DNA of 64,000 nucleotides, taken from assembly GCF_938045625.1 (NCBI RefSeq), contig NZ_CALIAV010000099.1, forward strand, positions 1-64,000, written 5' to 3'. Shown in pieces: positions 8,392 through 18,124 of this stretch. A program made the translations under genes and the position numbers. This stretch comes from an uncultured Campylobacter sp. GTDB lineage: Bacteria > Campylobacterota > Campylobacteria > Campylobacterales > Campylobacteraceae. The notes under the pieces are model-generated. The model was not told the DNA's origin. It made no database searches and saw nothing but the letters and a program-made list of their open reading frames with translations. The stretch's first letter is position 1; each line of letters begins with the position of its first letter.

Positions 8392-9602
8392 ATACCTTTG
8401 GACGCAAACTGACGCTAACGACGTTTGGCGAGAGTCACGGATCGGCGATCGGAGGCGTACTAGACGGTTTTCCTGCGGGCGTTCGTATTGATCTAAATTT
8501 TATCCAAAGCGAGCTTGATAAGCGAAAACCGGGAGGCTCGAAATTTGCCACGGCAAGGAGCGAAGGCGACCGCGTGGAGATTTTAAGCGGCGTGTTTGAA
8601 GGCGTGAGCACGGGCACCCCGATCGGTTTTATCATCAGAAACGAAAATCAAAAATCGGGCGATTATGAAAATTTACGCGAGCTCTTTCGCCCCGGGCATG
8701 CAGACTACGCCTACTACCGCAAATACGGCATCCGCGACCACCGAGGCGGCGGACGCAGCTCGGCTAGAGAGACGGCCGTGCGCGTGGCTGGCGGTGCGAT
8801 AGCTCAAATTTTACTGGGCGAATTTGGCGTCAGCGTACAAAGCGGCGTGGCTAGCGTGGGCGAAATTTCCTGCGGCGAGCGGTTAGACTTTGATCTCGCG
8901 GCGCGCTCGGAGATATTTTCGCTAGGCAACGAAGAAGCGATGAAAGAGGAAATCCTAAAAGCCAAGCGTGATCACGACAGCGTCGGAGCTAGCGTCGTCA
9001 CGGTTATCCGCGGCGCGCCGGCGGGACTTGGCGAGGGGTTATACTATAAATTTGACGCAATAATCGCGGCTGCGATGATGGGTATAAACGGCGTCAAAGC
9101 CGTAGAAATCGGCGAGGGCGTAAACGTGAGCAAGATGCGCGGCAGCGAAAATAACGACTCGATGGGCGCAAAATATGCGCACGTAAATTCGGGCATGGAT
9201 AACTCTACTCTTGACGGTGCGGACGAGCGGTCAAATTTAAACGGCGGCAAATTTGACGAATTTAAAAGCGAGGCGGACGGCGCGGCTTGCCGTAGCTCAA
9301 ATTCGGACGAAAAATTCGGCTTCGCCTCAAATCACGCGGGCGGAACGCTGGGCGGCATGACGAGCGGACAAGAGGTCGTGATAAAGACGCATTTTAAGCC
9401 GACTCCGTCGATATTTTTATCTCAGCCGACGCAAAACGTGCGCGGAGAGGATACTCTCTGCGAACTACGCGGACGGCATGATCCGTGTATCGGAGTACGC
9501 GGTAGCGTCGTAGCCACTGCGATGGCAAGGCTGGTAACAGCCGATATGCTGCTTTTAAATTTGAGTGCAAATCTAGCAAATTTAAAGAAAATTTACGGCT
9601 AA
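8388..9602 (+). CDS. aroC: chorismate synthase, with an inserted low-complexity segment
   Basis: 404 residues; the family is usually about 360. Makes chorismate from EPSP using reduced FMN, the last shikimate-pathway step. Signatures seen: TTFGESHG at 11-18, RPGHADYAYY at 101-110, RGGGRSSARETA at 119-130, SNHAGGTLGG at 314-323 and GRHDPC at 362-367. Between GSENND (252-257) and FGFASNHAGG (310-319) sits a segment of about 50 residues with no counterpart in the enzymes I know; its DNA contains the intergenic words TCAAATTTA and AAATTTGAC. The C-terminal LNLSANLANLK is also built of that word. The motifs flanking the insert are intact, so activity is probably kept. Last gene of the TPR-rnhA-rnc-aroC unit. 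Confidence 0.97.
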   Translation: MNTFGRKLTLTTFGESHGSAIGGVLDGFPAGVRIDLNFIQSELDKRKPGGSKFATARSEGDRVEILSGVFEGVSTGTPIGFIIRNENQKSGDYENLRELFRPGHADYAYYRKYGIRDHRGGGRSSARETAVRVAGGAIAQILLGEFGVSVQSGVASVGEISCGERLDFDLAARSEIFSLGNEEAMKEEILKAKRDHDSVGASVVTVIRGAPAGLGEGLYYKFDAIIAAAMMGINGVKAVEIGEGVNVSKMRGSENNDSMGAKYAHVNSGMDNSTLDGADERSNLNGGKFDEFKSEADGAACRSSNSDEKFGFASNHAGGTLGGMTSGQEVVIKTHFKPTPSIFLSQPTQNVRGEDTLCELRGRHDPCIGVRGSVVATAMARLVTADMLLLNLSANLANLKKIYG

Positions 9603-9713
9603 CTCCAAGATAACCGTGCCCCAAACGAAGCGTAGCAAAACGGACGCTCCGTGCGTGAAATTTGCGATGATTTTTGCGCACGTTTGGGCAAGTCGGCTAC
9701 AAATTTCGACTAA

Positions 9714-10128
9714 AAATACGTAAAATCACGCCGTGAAATTTATAAAAAATCGGACATTTTCGCGCGCGGCAAAGACGTTTGGCGAATTTATATTTATGAT
9801 ATAAACGGCGAGAAAAATGGCGTAACGGACATATTTGATATAAAAAACATCTCGCGTTGCTACTTAGAAAATTTACTCGCTGACGCTATAAAATATCTAA
9901 AATTTATGCAAGAAATCATAGAAAATAGAACGCGGCGAAGAGCTAGGAGTGCACAAATTTAGACTCTTTAACCCTAACGGCAAGAAAAAGTACATCCTTA
10001 AAAAGACTTGCCAGACGGACTACGAAGCGCGAAAATCCAAGCCTTGGCACGATATTTACGCGGACGAGTCGGTTGATGGCGTTTGCAATGAATTTTATAG
10101 ATATCTAAAAACATCTCTCGCGAAATAA
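9714..10128 (+). pseudogene. frameshifted remnant of an unrecognised gene
   Basis: An open frame without a start codon runs from 9714 (after TAA at 9711), encoding ...DIFARGKDVWRIYIYDI then a helix-rich stretch to FMQEIIEN. Near 9925-9930 the coding sense moves to the next frame (ERGEELGVHKFRLFNPN ... YRYLKTSLAK) and ends at TAA 10126-10128. Both parts have normal codon use for this genome, so one extra base appears to split a gene of about 138 codons. The 5' end also seems lost, pointing to decay rather than a lone sequencing error. I do not recognise the protein. Confidence 0.55.
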
Positions 10129-10458
10129 GCCAAATTTACTTCATTTTTGCGTTTAAATTTGCGGGGTTTTAATCAAAATTTAGAGTTTTACCGCTACGCC
10201 AAGCGGTGGTAGCCCTGAGGTCAACGGCATTGCGACAAGCGTGCGTAAATATCAAATTTACTCTTGTTTTCTTGTAAAATCAATTCGGCAACTAGGCCGT
10301 ATCGCATAACTCGGTCACTCATAAGGTCGCCGATAAAACAGTTAAATTTAAAGACATTCCAGTTTTAGTTTTTTGACGTTTATGCGTAAAATTCGTATAA
10401 TTTATCGTCGCGCAAATGTTCAATCTATTTTACGAAACAAGGCTACGCAAAGTCAAAT
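10129..10458. other. intergenic region with one possible 33-codon minus-strand frame
   Basis: AAATTT-rich DNA between a gene remnant and rnhB. On the minus strand 10322-10221 encodes MSDRVMRYGLVAELILQ and onward to SKFDIYARLSQCR, with ATG start but no clear ribosome-binding site; the frame is open upstream as well. It may be a small protein or another gene fragment. A TATAAT (10396-10401) on the plus strand faces the end of rnhB. Nothing else was seen. Confidence 0.3.
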
Positions 10459-11034
10459 TTACTCATCAAACAGCCCGCGTTCAAAGCTTTTCACGCGAAA
10501 GCTGCGCCTTTGAAGCGGCGAGTCGCCAAGCCTTGCTATCGCGTCTAGATGCGCTTTCGTGCCGTATCCTTTGTGTGCGGCGTATCCGTAGCCCGTATGC
10601 ACGCCGTCCCACGCCGTCATTAGAGCGTCGCGGCTTACTTTGGCTAGGATGCTGGCCGCGCTTACCTGTGCCACTTTGCCGTCGGCTTTTATCATCGTTT
10701 TTATGCCGGTGCCGTAGTTTGCATTGCCGTCGTAGAGCAGCTCGCAGCCCGCAAAATGCGACTTAAACAGCCGCAGCGCGCGCCTAAGGCACTCGCTAAG
10801 ACCTAGTTCGTCGATCTCTTTGTTTGAAAAATACGCGATGAGAAATTCCGAGTTTTTGACGATCTGGCCAAATAGCTCCTCGCGCCTCTTTTCAGTCAGT
10901 TTTTTTGAGTCGTTTAGCCCCGCTATCTCGCGCTTTAGCACGCACGCGGCTACTGCCAAAGGGCCCGCTAGCGCGCCGCGTCCCGCCTCGTCGATACCGC
11001 AGATTTGCGCGTCAAATTTGTTTTTCATCAGCAT
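10459..11034 (-). CDS. rnhB: ribonuclease HII
   Basis: 191 residues. Removes ribonucleotides from DNA and RNA primers. The signature [19 protein letters not shown] (about residues 12-30) carries the first catalytic Asp-Glu pair; [13 protein letters not shown] and KVSRDALM follow, as does the late aspartate in the [15 protein letters not shown] region. Two ATGs are close together (11034 and 11028); I keep the longer. Its neighbours downstream on the same strand are a secreted protein and an AAA ATPase, all reading left. Confidence 0.97.
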   Translation of the reverse strand: MLMKNKFDAQICGIDEAGRGALAGPLAVAACVLKREIAGLNDSKKLTEKRREELFGQIVKNSEFLIAYFSNKEIDELGLSECLRRALRLFKSHFAGCELLYDGNANYGTGIKTMIKADGKVAQVSAASILAKVSRDALMTAWDGVHTGYGYAAHKGYGTKAHLDAIARLGDSPLQRRSFRVKSFERGLFDE

Positions 11035-11133
11035 GCTTTCACGTATTTTTTGGAGTTTAGGTCGTCAAATTTCGGTTTGATTCGTATCAAATTTTGCCTT
11101 CCATTTGTTCAAATTTTTTGGCGGAAAAGCTGG

Positions 11134-12015
11134 CTAAAACAGTCCGAAATTTTGCTTTAAATTCTCTTTGATGGGCTCAAGCGGTAGCGATATTTCGCTT
11201 TTTTTACCGCTGGCCATGTCGTCAAAAAATGTAATGCCGCTTGGCGAGAGCGTAAAATTTTCGCTCGGCGTTATCTTTTCTTTTGCGAATATCGCCGCTA
11301 AATTTGCGTCGTTTAGATCCTTAAAAACGTCGCTTAAATTTATCTTTTTTAGGTTTTTTAGCCAGACGGTTTTGCAGACTTTTCCGCTTGCGCCTAGTTC
11401 GCAGACGCTTCTTATTTTGCTGTTTTGATACTCGAGATTATTTAGCGCGTTTGCGGCGCTGTTTGAGGGGTCTTTGAGCCATGCCGATTTAAAATTTTCA
11501 AGCTTTGCGGCGAGAGATTTTTTGTTATTTTGTGCAAATTTAGGCGAGTAAAAGTCACTCGCTACGGCTTCAAACCGCGCTGCGTCTCGCCCTATCTCTT
11601 GCAGCCCGAGCGCGGCAAAATCATAGCTCGCGACCTGCTTTATCACGACTTTTCGTGCCTTGCCTCTGATCGCTAATTTGCCCGTTAGTTCGCCGTTATC
11701 CGCTTTCACGCTTAGATTTAGCCACTCGGTGACCGCGTTTACGGCCGTTATATCGGCGCCCGATCTTTCGATGCTGCCTTTACTGAAGTCGTATCTAGCG
11801 CCCTCAAAAAATGCGTGACCTTGAAATTTGGGCGGTGAAACGACGCCCTTGTCGCTAAAATTTTCAAACTCGGCCTCAAGCTCGCTGATGTAGAGCTCAA
11901 ATTTACTCCCGTCCGCTTCGCCTGCAAATTTATAAATTTTGCCCTCGTTTTCGTGTCTGATCTCATAGCCTAGCGCCAAAACGCAGGCTAAAAATATCGC
12001 CGCAACCGCTCTCAT
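11134..12015 (-). CDS. secreted protein of unknown function
   Basis: 293 residues. A short signal peptide (MRAVAAIFLACVLALGYE, cleavage near residue 17) predicts export to the periplasm. The mature part starts with a beta-rich region (residues 20-130) and continues with an alpha-helical half with two cysteines about eight residues apart (VCELGASGKVC), which could form a disulfide. No enzyme motif was recognised. The start lies 10 bp after the stop of the AAA ATPase gene, so the two are probably co-transcribed. Confidence 0.85.
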   Translation of the reverse strand: MRAVAAIFLACVLALGYEIRHENEGKIYKFAGEADGSKFELYISELEAEFENFSDKGVVSPPKFQGHAFFEGARYDFSKGSIERSGADITAVNAVTEWLNLSVKADNGELTGKLAIRGKARKVVIKQVASYDFAALGLQEIGRDAARFEAVASDFYSPKFAQNNKKSLAAKLENFKSAWLKDPSNSAANALNNLEYQNSKIRSVCELGASGKVCKTVWLKNLKKINLSDVFKDLNDANLAAIFAKEKITPSENFTLSPSGITFFDDMASGKKSEISLPLEPIKENLKQNFGLF

Positions 12016-12024
12016 AACCGCTCC

Positions 12025-13119
12025 TTATATACCCAGTGCCCAGCGCGAAAACGGCGCGACCTCGCACTTTATACCCTCTATACTCGTCTCGCCCGAGTTT
12101 GCCACGCTGATTGCTTGTAGCCTATTTATACCTAAATTTTTTAAATTTGCGTGCAGTTTTTTAAATTTTAAAAAGACCAAATCCGCATCGCTAAAAGGCG
12201 AACAAATGATAGCAAGTTTCCTTTTTGGCAGGAAAAAATCAAGCTCTTTTGTATAAAAAATCTGCTCGTTAAATTTGGCCAGCTCGCAAAAAACCGTGTT
12301 GTTAAAATTTTTAGCGAAGTCCTTTTTTAGACTTAGTGCGCTTTTAGACGCAAAGTCGTTAAAATAAAGCCTCTTTGCGGCATTTGGCTCGTTAAATTTC
12401 TCTACCAGGCTAACCGCGCTCATATTTTCAAGCTCGCTAAGCGCGCCGTAGACGCTATCTTTTGAGATTTTGCGGGCGGATTTTAGCGTGCTAAAAATCT
12501 CAAAAACGCTCACGTTTTGCGCCTGAGCTTTCGCACACTCTTTTAGTACGGCCAGCTGCGTGGCTGATAGCGACGATTTTAGCGCAGTTTGTAGATTTGC
12601 CGCGACGTTTTCGGCGTCATAAAAGGCCGACGCAGGGCTTCTGCCATGAAGCAAAAAGTGGCTAAAAAGCGTTTCTGGATCGATCTTTTTCGAAAAAAAA
12701 GCGATAAATTCCTCGTAGTCTAAAAAATCCAAATTTAGCTCGCTAAATCCGCTTAAATTTACGTCCCTAAATCGTGAAGCGACGACAAAATTTGATAAAT
12801 TTAGCTGCAAAATCGGCTCAAATTTTTCCTGAAATCTCTGCTCGAAATCATCTATCGCTAGAATTTTTATCTGCGGATTTTGGCGTAAAAACTCGGGCAA
12901 ATTTGACAAAATATCATCCGCGTCTATACGAAGGTCACCTAAATTTACGTACAAAAACTCTTTGCTCTCAAATGCCGACAAAAAGCCAGCGATCAGCGAG
13001 GTTTTGCCGCTTCCTATACCGCCTTTTATCAGCGTTTTGGGTGCGACGATTTCAAATTTTCTATTTATAAATTTGATATTTTTGGGCGGGTTTTGATAAA
13101 GCGCGCTTAGGGTTTGCAT
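12025..13119 (-). CDS. AAA-type ATP-binding protein, unknown function
   Basis: 364 residues. Walker A is GGIGSGKTSL (about residues 33-42) and a Walker B-like ILAIDDFEQRF lies near residue 87. The middle has a helical wing (SVFEIFSTLKSARKISKDSVYGALSELENM) like a winged helix, and the C-terminal part (CELAKFNEQIFYTKELDFFLPKRKLAIIC) resembles the nuclease-like fold at the end of DUF4143-type ATPases. Such proteins are common but poorly understood. A secreted protein gene follows 9 bp downstream on the same strand. Confidence 0.85.
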   Translation of the reverse strand: MQTLSALYQNPPKNIKFINRKFEIVAPKTLIKGGIGSGKTSLIAGFLSAFESKEFLYVNLGDLRIDADDILSNLPEFLRQNPQIKILAIDDFEQRFQEKFEPILQLNLSNFVVASRFRDVNLSGFSELNLDFLDYEEFIAFFSKKIDPETLFSHFLLHGRSPASAFYDAENVAANLQTALKSSLSATQLAVLKECAKAQAQNVSVFEIFSTLKSARKISKDSVYGALSELENMSAVSLVEKFNEPNAAKRLYFNDFASKSALSLKKDFAKNFNNTVFCELAKFNEQIFYTKELDFFLPKRKLAIICSPFSDADLVFLKFKKLHANLKNLGINRLQAISVANSGETSIEGIKCEVAPFSRWALGI

Positions 13120-13223
13120 TTTTAGCCTTTAAAATTTGGAAAATTATAGCGAAATTTCCTTGTAAAGAGGAAGCTAATTAAAATTTGACGCCAAAAAACA
13201 AGGGCAAATTTAACGATTTTTAA

Positions 13224-13234
13224 GGGGGGGGGGG
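13224..13234 (+). repeat. homopolymeric G tract (11 G), candidate phase-variable promoter
   Basis: Eleven G residues run directly into TAGAAT (13235-13240), a likely -10 box for the SEL1 gene starting at 13272. Long poly-G tracts are the typical slipping sequences of Campylobacter contingency loci. Here the tract sits where the -35/-10 spacer would be, so gain or loss of a G would change promoter spacing rather than a reading frame. Confidence 0.75.
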
Positions 13235-13271
13235 TAGAATGCGTTAAATTTTTATTTGAAAGGCGGATATT

Positions 13272-13918
13272 ATGAAAAAAATTACAGTTTTTGGTCTAAT
13301 GTTAATAAGCGCTTTGGCGATAGATAATCCGATGGCAAATATACTAAAGGACTATGAAAACAAGTGTAATACCGGAGACGAGATGGCGTGCGGCGTGGCG
13401 GGCGGAGTTTATGATTTTGCCTTTGAGGTGTACGGGGTAAAGCAAGACTACGGCAAGGCGATGAAATTTTATAAAAAGGGCTGCGATAATGGAAACTACA
13501 GACCGTGTAATAATCTGGGCTCTATGTATGACAACGAAAAGGGCGTAAAGCAAGACTACAAAAAAGCATTTGAGTTATATACTAAGTCTTGCGACATCGG
13601 AAACGACGCGCTCGGTTGTAGAAATCTTGGATTTTTGTATATCAATAAGCATGTTTCAGGCATAAATGAGAAGCAAGCGTTTTTGGAGGGATTTGGGCGT
13701 GTTAAAAAAGTTGCGACATCACGCCGGATTTTACTGCTTGCAGCTTTTTGGGCGATGTATATTTAAAAATAAATGAGAAAAACGACGCAATGAAATATTA
13801 TCAAAGAGCATGCGCTGCCGGGGCTACCGACAATGTTGTTCAATCTTTTGAAGGAGGCGTTAAACTTTGGCAACTAACCTGCGCAATGTACGAGCTTTTA
13901 AAACAAGGCTCAAGGTGA
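13272..13918 (+). pseudogene. Hcp-like cysteine-rich SEL1 repeat protein, broken by a one-base frameshift
   Basis: The first 146 or so codons encode a signal peptide (MKKITVFGLMLISALA) and SEL1 units with paired cysteines (CDNGNYRPCNNLGSMYD, CDIGNDALGCRNLGFLY), as in the Hcp cysteine-rich proteins of Helicobacter and Campylobacter, which are secreted and disulfide-bonded. After the A-run at 13703-13709 the frame goes wrong and stops at 13766. In another frame from 13712 the repeats continue (CDITPDFTACSFLGDVYL, then YYQRACAAGATDN) to TGA at 13916-13918. Loss of one base after the A-run explains both. Start ATG follows AAAGGCGG. It could be real decay, a slipping switch or a sequencing error. 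Confidence 0.8.
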
Positions 13919-13924
13919 TTTTTA

Positions 13925-13957
13925 AAATTTGGACATGACTTTAAACTGTCCAAATTT
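13925..13957. terminator. hairpin after the SEL1 gene
   Basis: A perfect 11-bp inverted repeat (AAATTTGGACA and TGTCCAAATTT, 11-nt loop) begins 7 bp after the SEL1 stop codon. It lacks a clear U tract, so it may end transcription poorly or act from either side. Confidence 0.5.
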
Positions 13958-14067
13958 ATCCCAAACCAAATTTAAATATTTCGCCTCAAATTTTCAGCCA
14001 AATTTACAAAATCTTCCTTATAAAAAGGAAATAATTTTATTAAATTTCACGAAATTTGTTCAAAATA

Positions 14068-14096
14068 TTGACTTTAAAAAGCCATTTGGATAAAAT
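14068..14096 (+). promoter_or_regulatory. S10 operon promoter
   Basis: TTGACT at 14068-14073 and TAAAAT at 14091-14096 are 17 bp apart, a good sigma-70 promoter and an unusually clear -35 for Campylobacter. Transcription would start near 14103, at a small leader hairpin (TCTTAC/GTAAGA, 14104-14119), about 60 nt before rpsJ. Confidence 0.8.
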
Positions 14097-14162
14097 CCGA
14101 GTCTCTTACACAAGTAAGAAGTGTCGTATGTTTGCGACAAGTTCTATTCAAAGGAAAGAAAC

Positions 14163-14474
14163 ATGGAAAGAATCAGGCTTAAGCTTAAAGCTTATGACCA
14201 TAGAGTTCTCGACCGCACAGTTGCAGCCATAGTAGAAGCTGTCAAACGAACGGGCGCCGACGTCAGAGGTCCGGTGCCGATGCCTACGAAGATCAAACGC
14301 TACACGGTCTTAAAATCACCACACATCAACAAAGACTCACGCGAGCAGTTTGAAATGAGAATTCACGCTAGAATGCTAGATATCGTAGCGGCTACGCCCG
14401 ATACCGTCGACTCGCTAACAAAGCTTGACTTAGCCCCTGAGGTTAACGTCGAAGTCCGCGCGATGGGTAAATAA
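14163..14474 (+). CDS. rpsJ: 30S ribosomal protein S10
   Basis: 103 residues starting [18 protein letters not shown]. The ATG at 14163 follows AAAGGAAAG; an in-frame upstream extension (from 14121) is rejected because the family begins here. First gene of the S10 operon. S10 also acts as NusE in antitermination. Confidence 0.98.
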   Translation: MERIRLKLKAYDHRVLDRTVAAIVEAVKRTGADVRGPVPMPTKIKRYTVLKSPHINKDSREQFEMRIHARMLDIVAATPDTVDSLTKLDLAPEVNVEVRAMGK

Positions 14475-14488
14475 AGGCGAGGTGAAAG

Positions 14489-15067
14489 ATGGAATATATC
14501 GTAGAAAAAATAGGCATGAGCAGAACGGTAAACAACCCGAGCATCCCTGTTACGCTTCTAAAGGTCGTAAACGCTAAAGTTTGCGAAGTGAGCGAATGCG
14601 GTAGCGCGATAGTAGCTTATGCTAAAGGTAAAGCAAAAAATAAAGCCATAGAGGGTCAGCAAAAAAAATATAGCCTAACGGCGGAATTTAATAAATTCGC
14701 AACCCTGCAAGTCGCCAATAAAGAGGCGGGCGATCTTGATTTTAGTCCGCTTAGCTCGGCTAAAATTTTAAAAGTTAGCTTCAGCTCAAAAGGTAAAGGC
14801 TATCAAGGCGTCGTGAAAAGACACGGCTTTGGCGGCGGTCCGAAAAGTCACGGTTCTCGCTTCCACAAAAGACACGGCTCTATCGGTAACCGCGAGTGGC
14901 CGGGACGCGTTCAGCCTGGTATGAAGATGGCCGGACACACCGGAAACGAAAAAGTTACCGTTAAAAACGAGATCGTAAGCTTTGACGCCGAAAACGGAAT
15001 TTTGGTTTTAAAAGGTAGCGTCGCTGGCTATAACGGCGCAATGGGCAGAATAAGGATAGTAAAATGA
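14489..15067 (+). CDS. rplC: 50S ribosomal protein L3
   Basis: 192 residues. Starts an assembly centre of the large subunit. The glycine-rich loop ([23 protein letters not shown]) near residues 110-132 reaches the peptidyl transferase centre. Overlaps rplD by 4 bp (ATGA), so translation is coupled. Confidence 0.98.
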   Translation: MEYIVEKIGMSRTVNNPSIPVTLLKVVNAKVCEVSECGSAIVAYAKGKAKNKAIEGQQKKYSLTAEFNKFATLQVANKEAGDLDFSPLSSAKILKVSFSSKGKGYQGVVKRHGFGGGPKSHGSRFHKRHGSIGNREWPGRVQPGMKMAGHTGNEKVTVKNEIVSFDAENGILVLKGSVAGYNGAMGRIRIVK

Positions 15068-15678
15068 GTAAAGTTTGCGTATTAAACGAAAAATTTGAAA
15101 AAGCTAGCGAGCTTGACCTACCGGCTAATTACGCTGAGATCAACCCGCACAACCTATATCTTTACGTTAAGTCTTATTTGTCCGGTATGCGTTCAAATTC
15201 GGCTCACACCAAAACCAGGGCTTTTGTAAGCGGCGGCGGTAAAAAACCGTGGAGACAAAAAGGTCGCGGCGGCGCTAGAGCGGGTTCAACCAGAACTAAC
15301 GTCTGGGTAGGCGGCGCAGTGGCGTTTGGTCCGAGCAACGAGCGAAACTATTTTCAAAAGGTCAATAAAAAGCAAAAAAGATTGGCGCTTGAGTTCGCGC
15401 TAAACGAAAAAGCTAACGCGGGTAAAATTTTCGCGGTAGATAGTATAGAGATTGCAAGCGGCAAGACTAAAGACGCGGCTAAAATAATCAGCGCGTTAAA
15501 TTTGAGAGACGCTTTGGTCGTAAAAGATCTGCTTGACGACAACACACTATTGGCGTTTAGAAATCTATCAAACTGCTATCTAATCGATGCGAGCGAGATA
15601 AACGCTTACTTAGTGGCGACTTACGGTGCCGTCGTTATCGAGAAGGCCGCACTTGAAACTATAATAAAAGAGGGCTGA
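15064..15678 (+). CDS. rplD: 50S ribosomal protein L4
   Basis: 204 residues. The tunnel-lining loop is visible ([19 protein letters not shown], residues 59-77). In E. coli L4 also represses its own operon; no such leader structure was identified here. Ends 1 bp before rplW. Confidence 0.98.
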   Translation: MSKVCVLNEKFEKASELDLPANYAEINPHNLYLYVKSYLSGMRSNSAHTKTRAFVSGGGKKPWRQKGRGGARAGSTRTNVWVGGAVAFGPSNERNYFQKVNKKQKRLALEFALNEKANAGKIFAVDSIEIASGKTKDAAKIISALNLRDALVVKDLLDDNTLLAFRNLSNCYLIDASEINAYLVATYGAVVIEKAALETIIKEG

Positions 15679-15679
15679 A

Positions 15680-15961
15680 ATGGCAGATATAACTGATATC
15701 AAAACGATTTTATATACGGAAAAAACTCTCGGTCTTCAAGAGCAAGGCGTGGTCGTTATACAAACTTCGCCTAAGATGACTAAAAATAGGCTGAAAGAAA
15801 TTTTGAAAGAATATTTTGGGGTAACGCCGCTTCGCGTAAATTCGCTTAGAATCGACGGAAAAGTTAAGCGTTTCAAAGGAAGAGAAGGACAACGCAACGA
15901 GATAAAGAAATTTTACGTTCAGTTGCCTGAAGGCTCAAGCCTAGAAAACACGGAGGCGTAA
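15680..15961 (+). CDS. rplW: 50S ribosomal protein L23
   Basis: 93 residues. Sits at the tunnel exit and docks trigger factor, SRP and the translocon. The conserved [20 protein letters not shown] (residues 53-72) is present. One base separates it from both rplD and rplB. Confidence 0.98.
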   Translation: MADITDIKTILYTEKTLGLQEQGVVVIQTSPKMTKNRLKEILKEYFGVTPLRVNSLRIDGKVKRFKGREGQRNEIKKFYVQLPEGSSLENTEA

Positions 15962-15962
15962 G

Positions 15963-16793
15963 ATGGCGATAAAAACCTATAAACCTTATACACCTAGCCG
16001 CAGATTTATGACGGGCCTATCGAGCGAGGATATCACTGCTAAACCTAGCGTGAGAAGCCTGCTTGTAAAGATCCCTGTAAGCGGCGGTAGAAATAGCAAT
16101 GGTAGAATAACTTCTAGACATAAAGAAGGCGGAGCGAAGAAGCTTTATAGAATCATCGACTTTAAACGCCGCAAATTCGGTATCGAAGGTAAAGTTGAAG
16201 CTATCGAGTACGATCCGAACAGAAACTGCCGCATCGCGCTTATCGCTTATAAAGACGGCGAAAAACGCTACATCATCAGACCAAACGGACTAAACGTTGG
16301 CGATATCGTAGCAGCAGCCGAAGCAGGTCTAGACATAAAACCTGGCAACGCGATGAAACTAAGAAACATCCCGGTTGGTACTATCGTGCACAACGTGGAG
16401 CTAAAACCTGGCAAGGGCGCTCAGATGGCTCGTTCAGCCGGCGGTTACGCTCAGCTAATGGGTAAAGAGGAAAAATATGTAATGCTTCGCTTGCCAAGCG
16501 GCGAGATGAGACAAGTACTCGCAGAGTGCATGGCTAGTATCGGCGTAGTAGGTAACGAAGACTGGGCGAACGTAACTATCGGTAAAGCCGGACGTAATCG
16601 CCACAGAGGTATCCGTCCTCAAACTCGCGGTTCTGCGATGAACCCAGTAGATCACCCACACGGCGGTGGTGAGGGCAAGAAAAACTCTGGCCGTCATCCT
16701 GTTACTCCATGGGGTAAACCGACTAAAGGTGCTAAGACTCGCCGCAAAAAGGCTAGCGATAAGCTTATAATTTCAAGAAGGAAAGGTAAATAG
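15963..16793 (+). CDS. rplB: 50S ribosomal protein L2
   Basis: 276 residues. Needed for subunit joining and peptidyl transfer. The diagnostic motif [13 protein letters not shown] with the key histidine lies near residue 222, followed by the basic tail [18 protein letters not shown]. Full length. Confidence 0.99.
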   Translation: MAIKTYKPYTPSRRFMTGLSSEDITAKPSVRSLLVKIPVSGGRNSNGRITSRHKEGGAKKLYRIIDFKRRKFGIEGKVEAIEYDPNRNCRIALIAYKDGEKRYIIRPNGLNVGDIVAAAEAGLDIKPGNAMKLRNIPVGTIVHNVELKPGKGAQMARSAGGYAQLMGKEEKYVMLRLPSGEMRQVLAECMASIGVVGNEDWANVTIGKAGRNRHRGIRPQTRGSAMNPVDHPHGGGEGKKNSGRHPVTPWGKPTKGAKTRRKKASDKLIISRRKGK

Positions 16794-16795
16794 AG

Positions 16796-17077
16796 ATGGC
16801 AAGATCACTCAAAAAAGGACCTTTTGTCGATGAGCATGTAATGAAAAAAGTCGTTGCCGCTAAAAAAGCTAACGACAACAAGCCGATAAAAACATGGTCT
16901 AGACGCAGCACGATAGTGCCTGAAATGATAGGCCTAACGTTTAACGTTCATAACGGCAAGAGTTTCATTCCAGTATACGTTACGGAAAACCACATCGGAT
17001 ATAAACTAGGCGAATTTGCTCCTACGCGCACATTTAAGGGTCACAAAGGCTCAGTGCAAAAGAAAATCGGTAAGTAA
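16796..17077 (+). CDS. rpsS: 30S ribosomal protein S19
   Basis: 93 residues. Head protein contacting S13. Family opening [14 protein letters not shown] and the GHKLGEF-like [17 protein letters not shown] segment are present. Two bases after rplB, nine before rplV. Confidence 0.98.
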   Translation: MARSLKKGPFVDEHVMKKVVAAKKANDNKPIKTWSRRSTIVPEMIGLTFNVHNGKSFIPVYVTENHIGYKLGEFAPTRTFKGHKGSVQKKIGK

Positions 17078-17086
17078 GGGGATAAG

Positions 17087-17419
17087 ATGAGCAAATCAAT
17101 TATTAAATTCGTAAGATTATCTCCGACTAAAGCCAGACTAATCGCAAGAGAAGTACAAGGCATGAACGCCGAATTTGCACTAGCTAGCCTTAGCTTTATG
17201 CCAAACCGCGGCGCCAAATTTATCGCTACGGCTATCAGCTCGGCTGTAGCTAACGGCGGATTCGAGCCTGAAGAGGTTATCGTGACAAGCTGCCGCGTGG
17301 ATGCGGGCCCAGTATTAAAAAGATTTAGACCGCGAGCGAGAGGAAGCGCAAGCAGAATCCGCAAACCGACTTCTCATATCTTAGTAGAAGTATCTAAACC
17401 TGAAAAGAAGGAAGCGTAA
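17087..17419 (+). CDS. rplV: 50S ribosomal protein L22
   Basis: 110 residues. Its long beta-hairpin lines the exit tunnel ([27 protein letters not shown] region, about residues 75-101). Conserved opening [16 protein letters not shown]. One base separates it from rpsC. Confidence 0.98.
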   Translation: MSKSIIKFVRLSPTKARLIAREVQGMNAEFALASLSFMPNRGAKFIATAISSAVANGGFEPEEVIVTSCRVDAGPVLKRFRPRARGSASRIRKPTSHILVEVSKPEKKEA

Positions 17420-17420
17420 T

Positions 17421-18122
17421 ATGGGTCAGAAAGTAAATCCGATAGGTCTAAGACTAGGAATAAACCGCAACTGGGAGTCAAGATGGTTTCCTGCTAAAGG
17501 AACTTTGGCTGAAAATATCGGCGAAGACTACAAAATTCGCGCTTTCTTGAAAAAGAAACTTTACTACGCGGGCGTTTCTCAAATTTTGATCGAGAGAACC
17601 GCTAAGAAAATTCGCGTAACCGTCGTAGCAGCTCGCCCTGGTATTATCATCGGCAAAAAGGGCTCTGACGTAGAGAAGCTTAAAGAGGATATCCAAAAGC
17701 TGATCAATAAAGAGGTAAACGTAAATATCAAAGAAGAAAGAAAAGCTCAAGCTTCGGCTCAGCTAGCTGCGGAAAACGTAGCAATGCAGCTTGAAAAACG
17801 CGTTGCATTTAGACGCGCGATGAAAAAAGTTATCCAAGGCGCTCAAAAATCAGGCGCTAAAGGTATCAAAATTTCAGTTGCAGGACGTCTTGGCGGCGCT
17901 GAGATCGCTAGAACCGAGTGGTACTTAGAGGGTCGCGTTCCGCTTCACACCCTAAGAGCTAAGATCGATTACGGCGTTGCCGAAGCGCATACGACTTATG
18001 GAAACATAGGTATAAAAGTGTGGATATTTAAAGGCGAGGTTCTTCAAAAAGGCGTTCAACCTGAAAAGAACGAAGAAGAAAAAGCCGATAAAAAACCGCG
18101 CAGAGCAAGAAGAGGTAAATAA
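17421..18122 (+). CDS. rpsC: 30S ribosomal protein S3
   Basis: 233 residues. Forms the mRNA entry site with S4 and S5. KH domain motif [16 protein letters not shown] lies near residues 73-88; the second domain carries [14 protein letters not shown] lysine/arginine-rich tail ([12 protein letters not shown]) ends the protein. Confidence 0.98.
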   Translation: MGQKVNPIGLRLGINRNWESRWFPAKGTLAENIGEDYKIRAFLKKKLYYAGVSQILIERTAKKIRVTVVAARPGIIIGKKGSDVEKLKEDIQKLINKEVNVNIKEERKAQASAQLAAENVAMQLEKRVAFRRAMKKVIQGAQKSGAKGIKISVAGRLGGAEIARTEWYLEGRVPLHTLRAKIDYGVAEAHTTYGNIGIKVWIFKGEVLQKGVQPEKNEEEKADKKPRRARRGK

Positions 18123-18124
18123 TC

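Noticed and set aside
3563..9602. A cas-gene role for rnc or the PP-loop gene because of the nearby array
   Set aside because: Both belong to a conserved housekeeping block and the repeat is not of the type II kind that uses RNase III.
10416..10766. Frame antisense to rnhB
   Set aside because: Arg/Ser-rich shadow of the real gene on the other strand.
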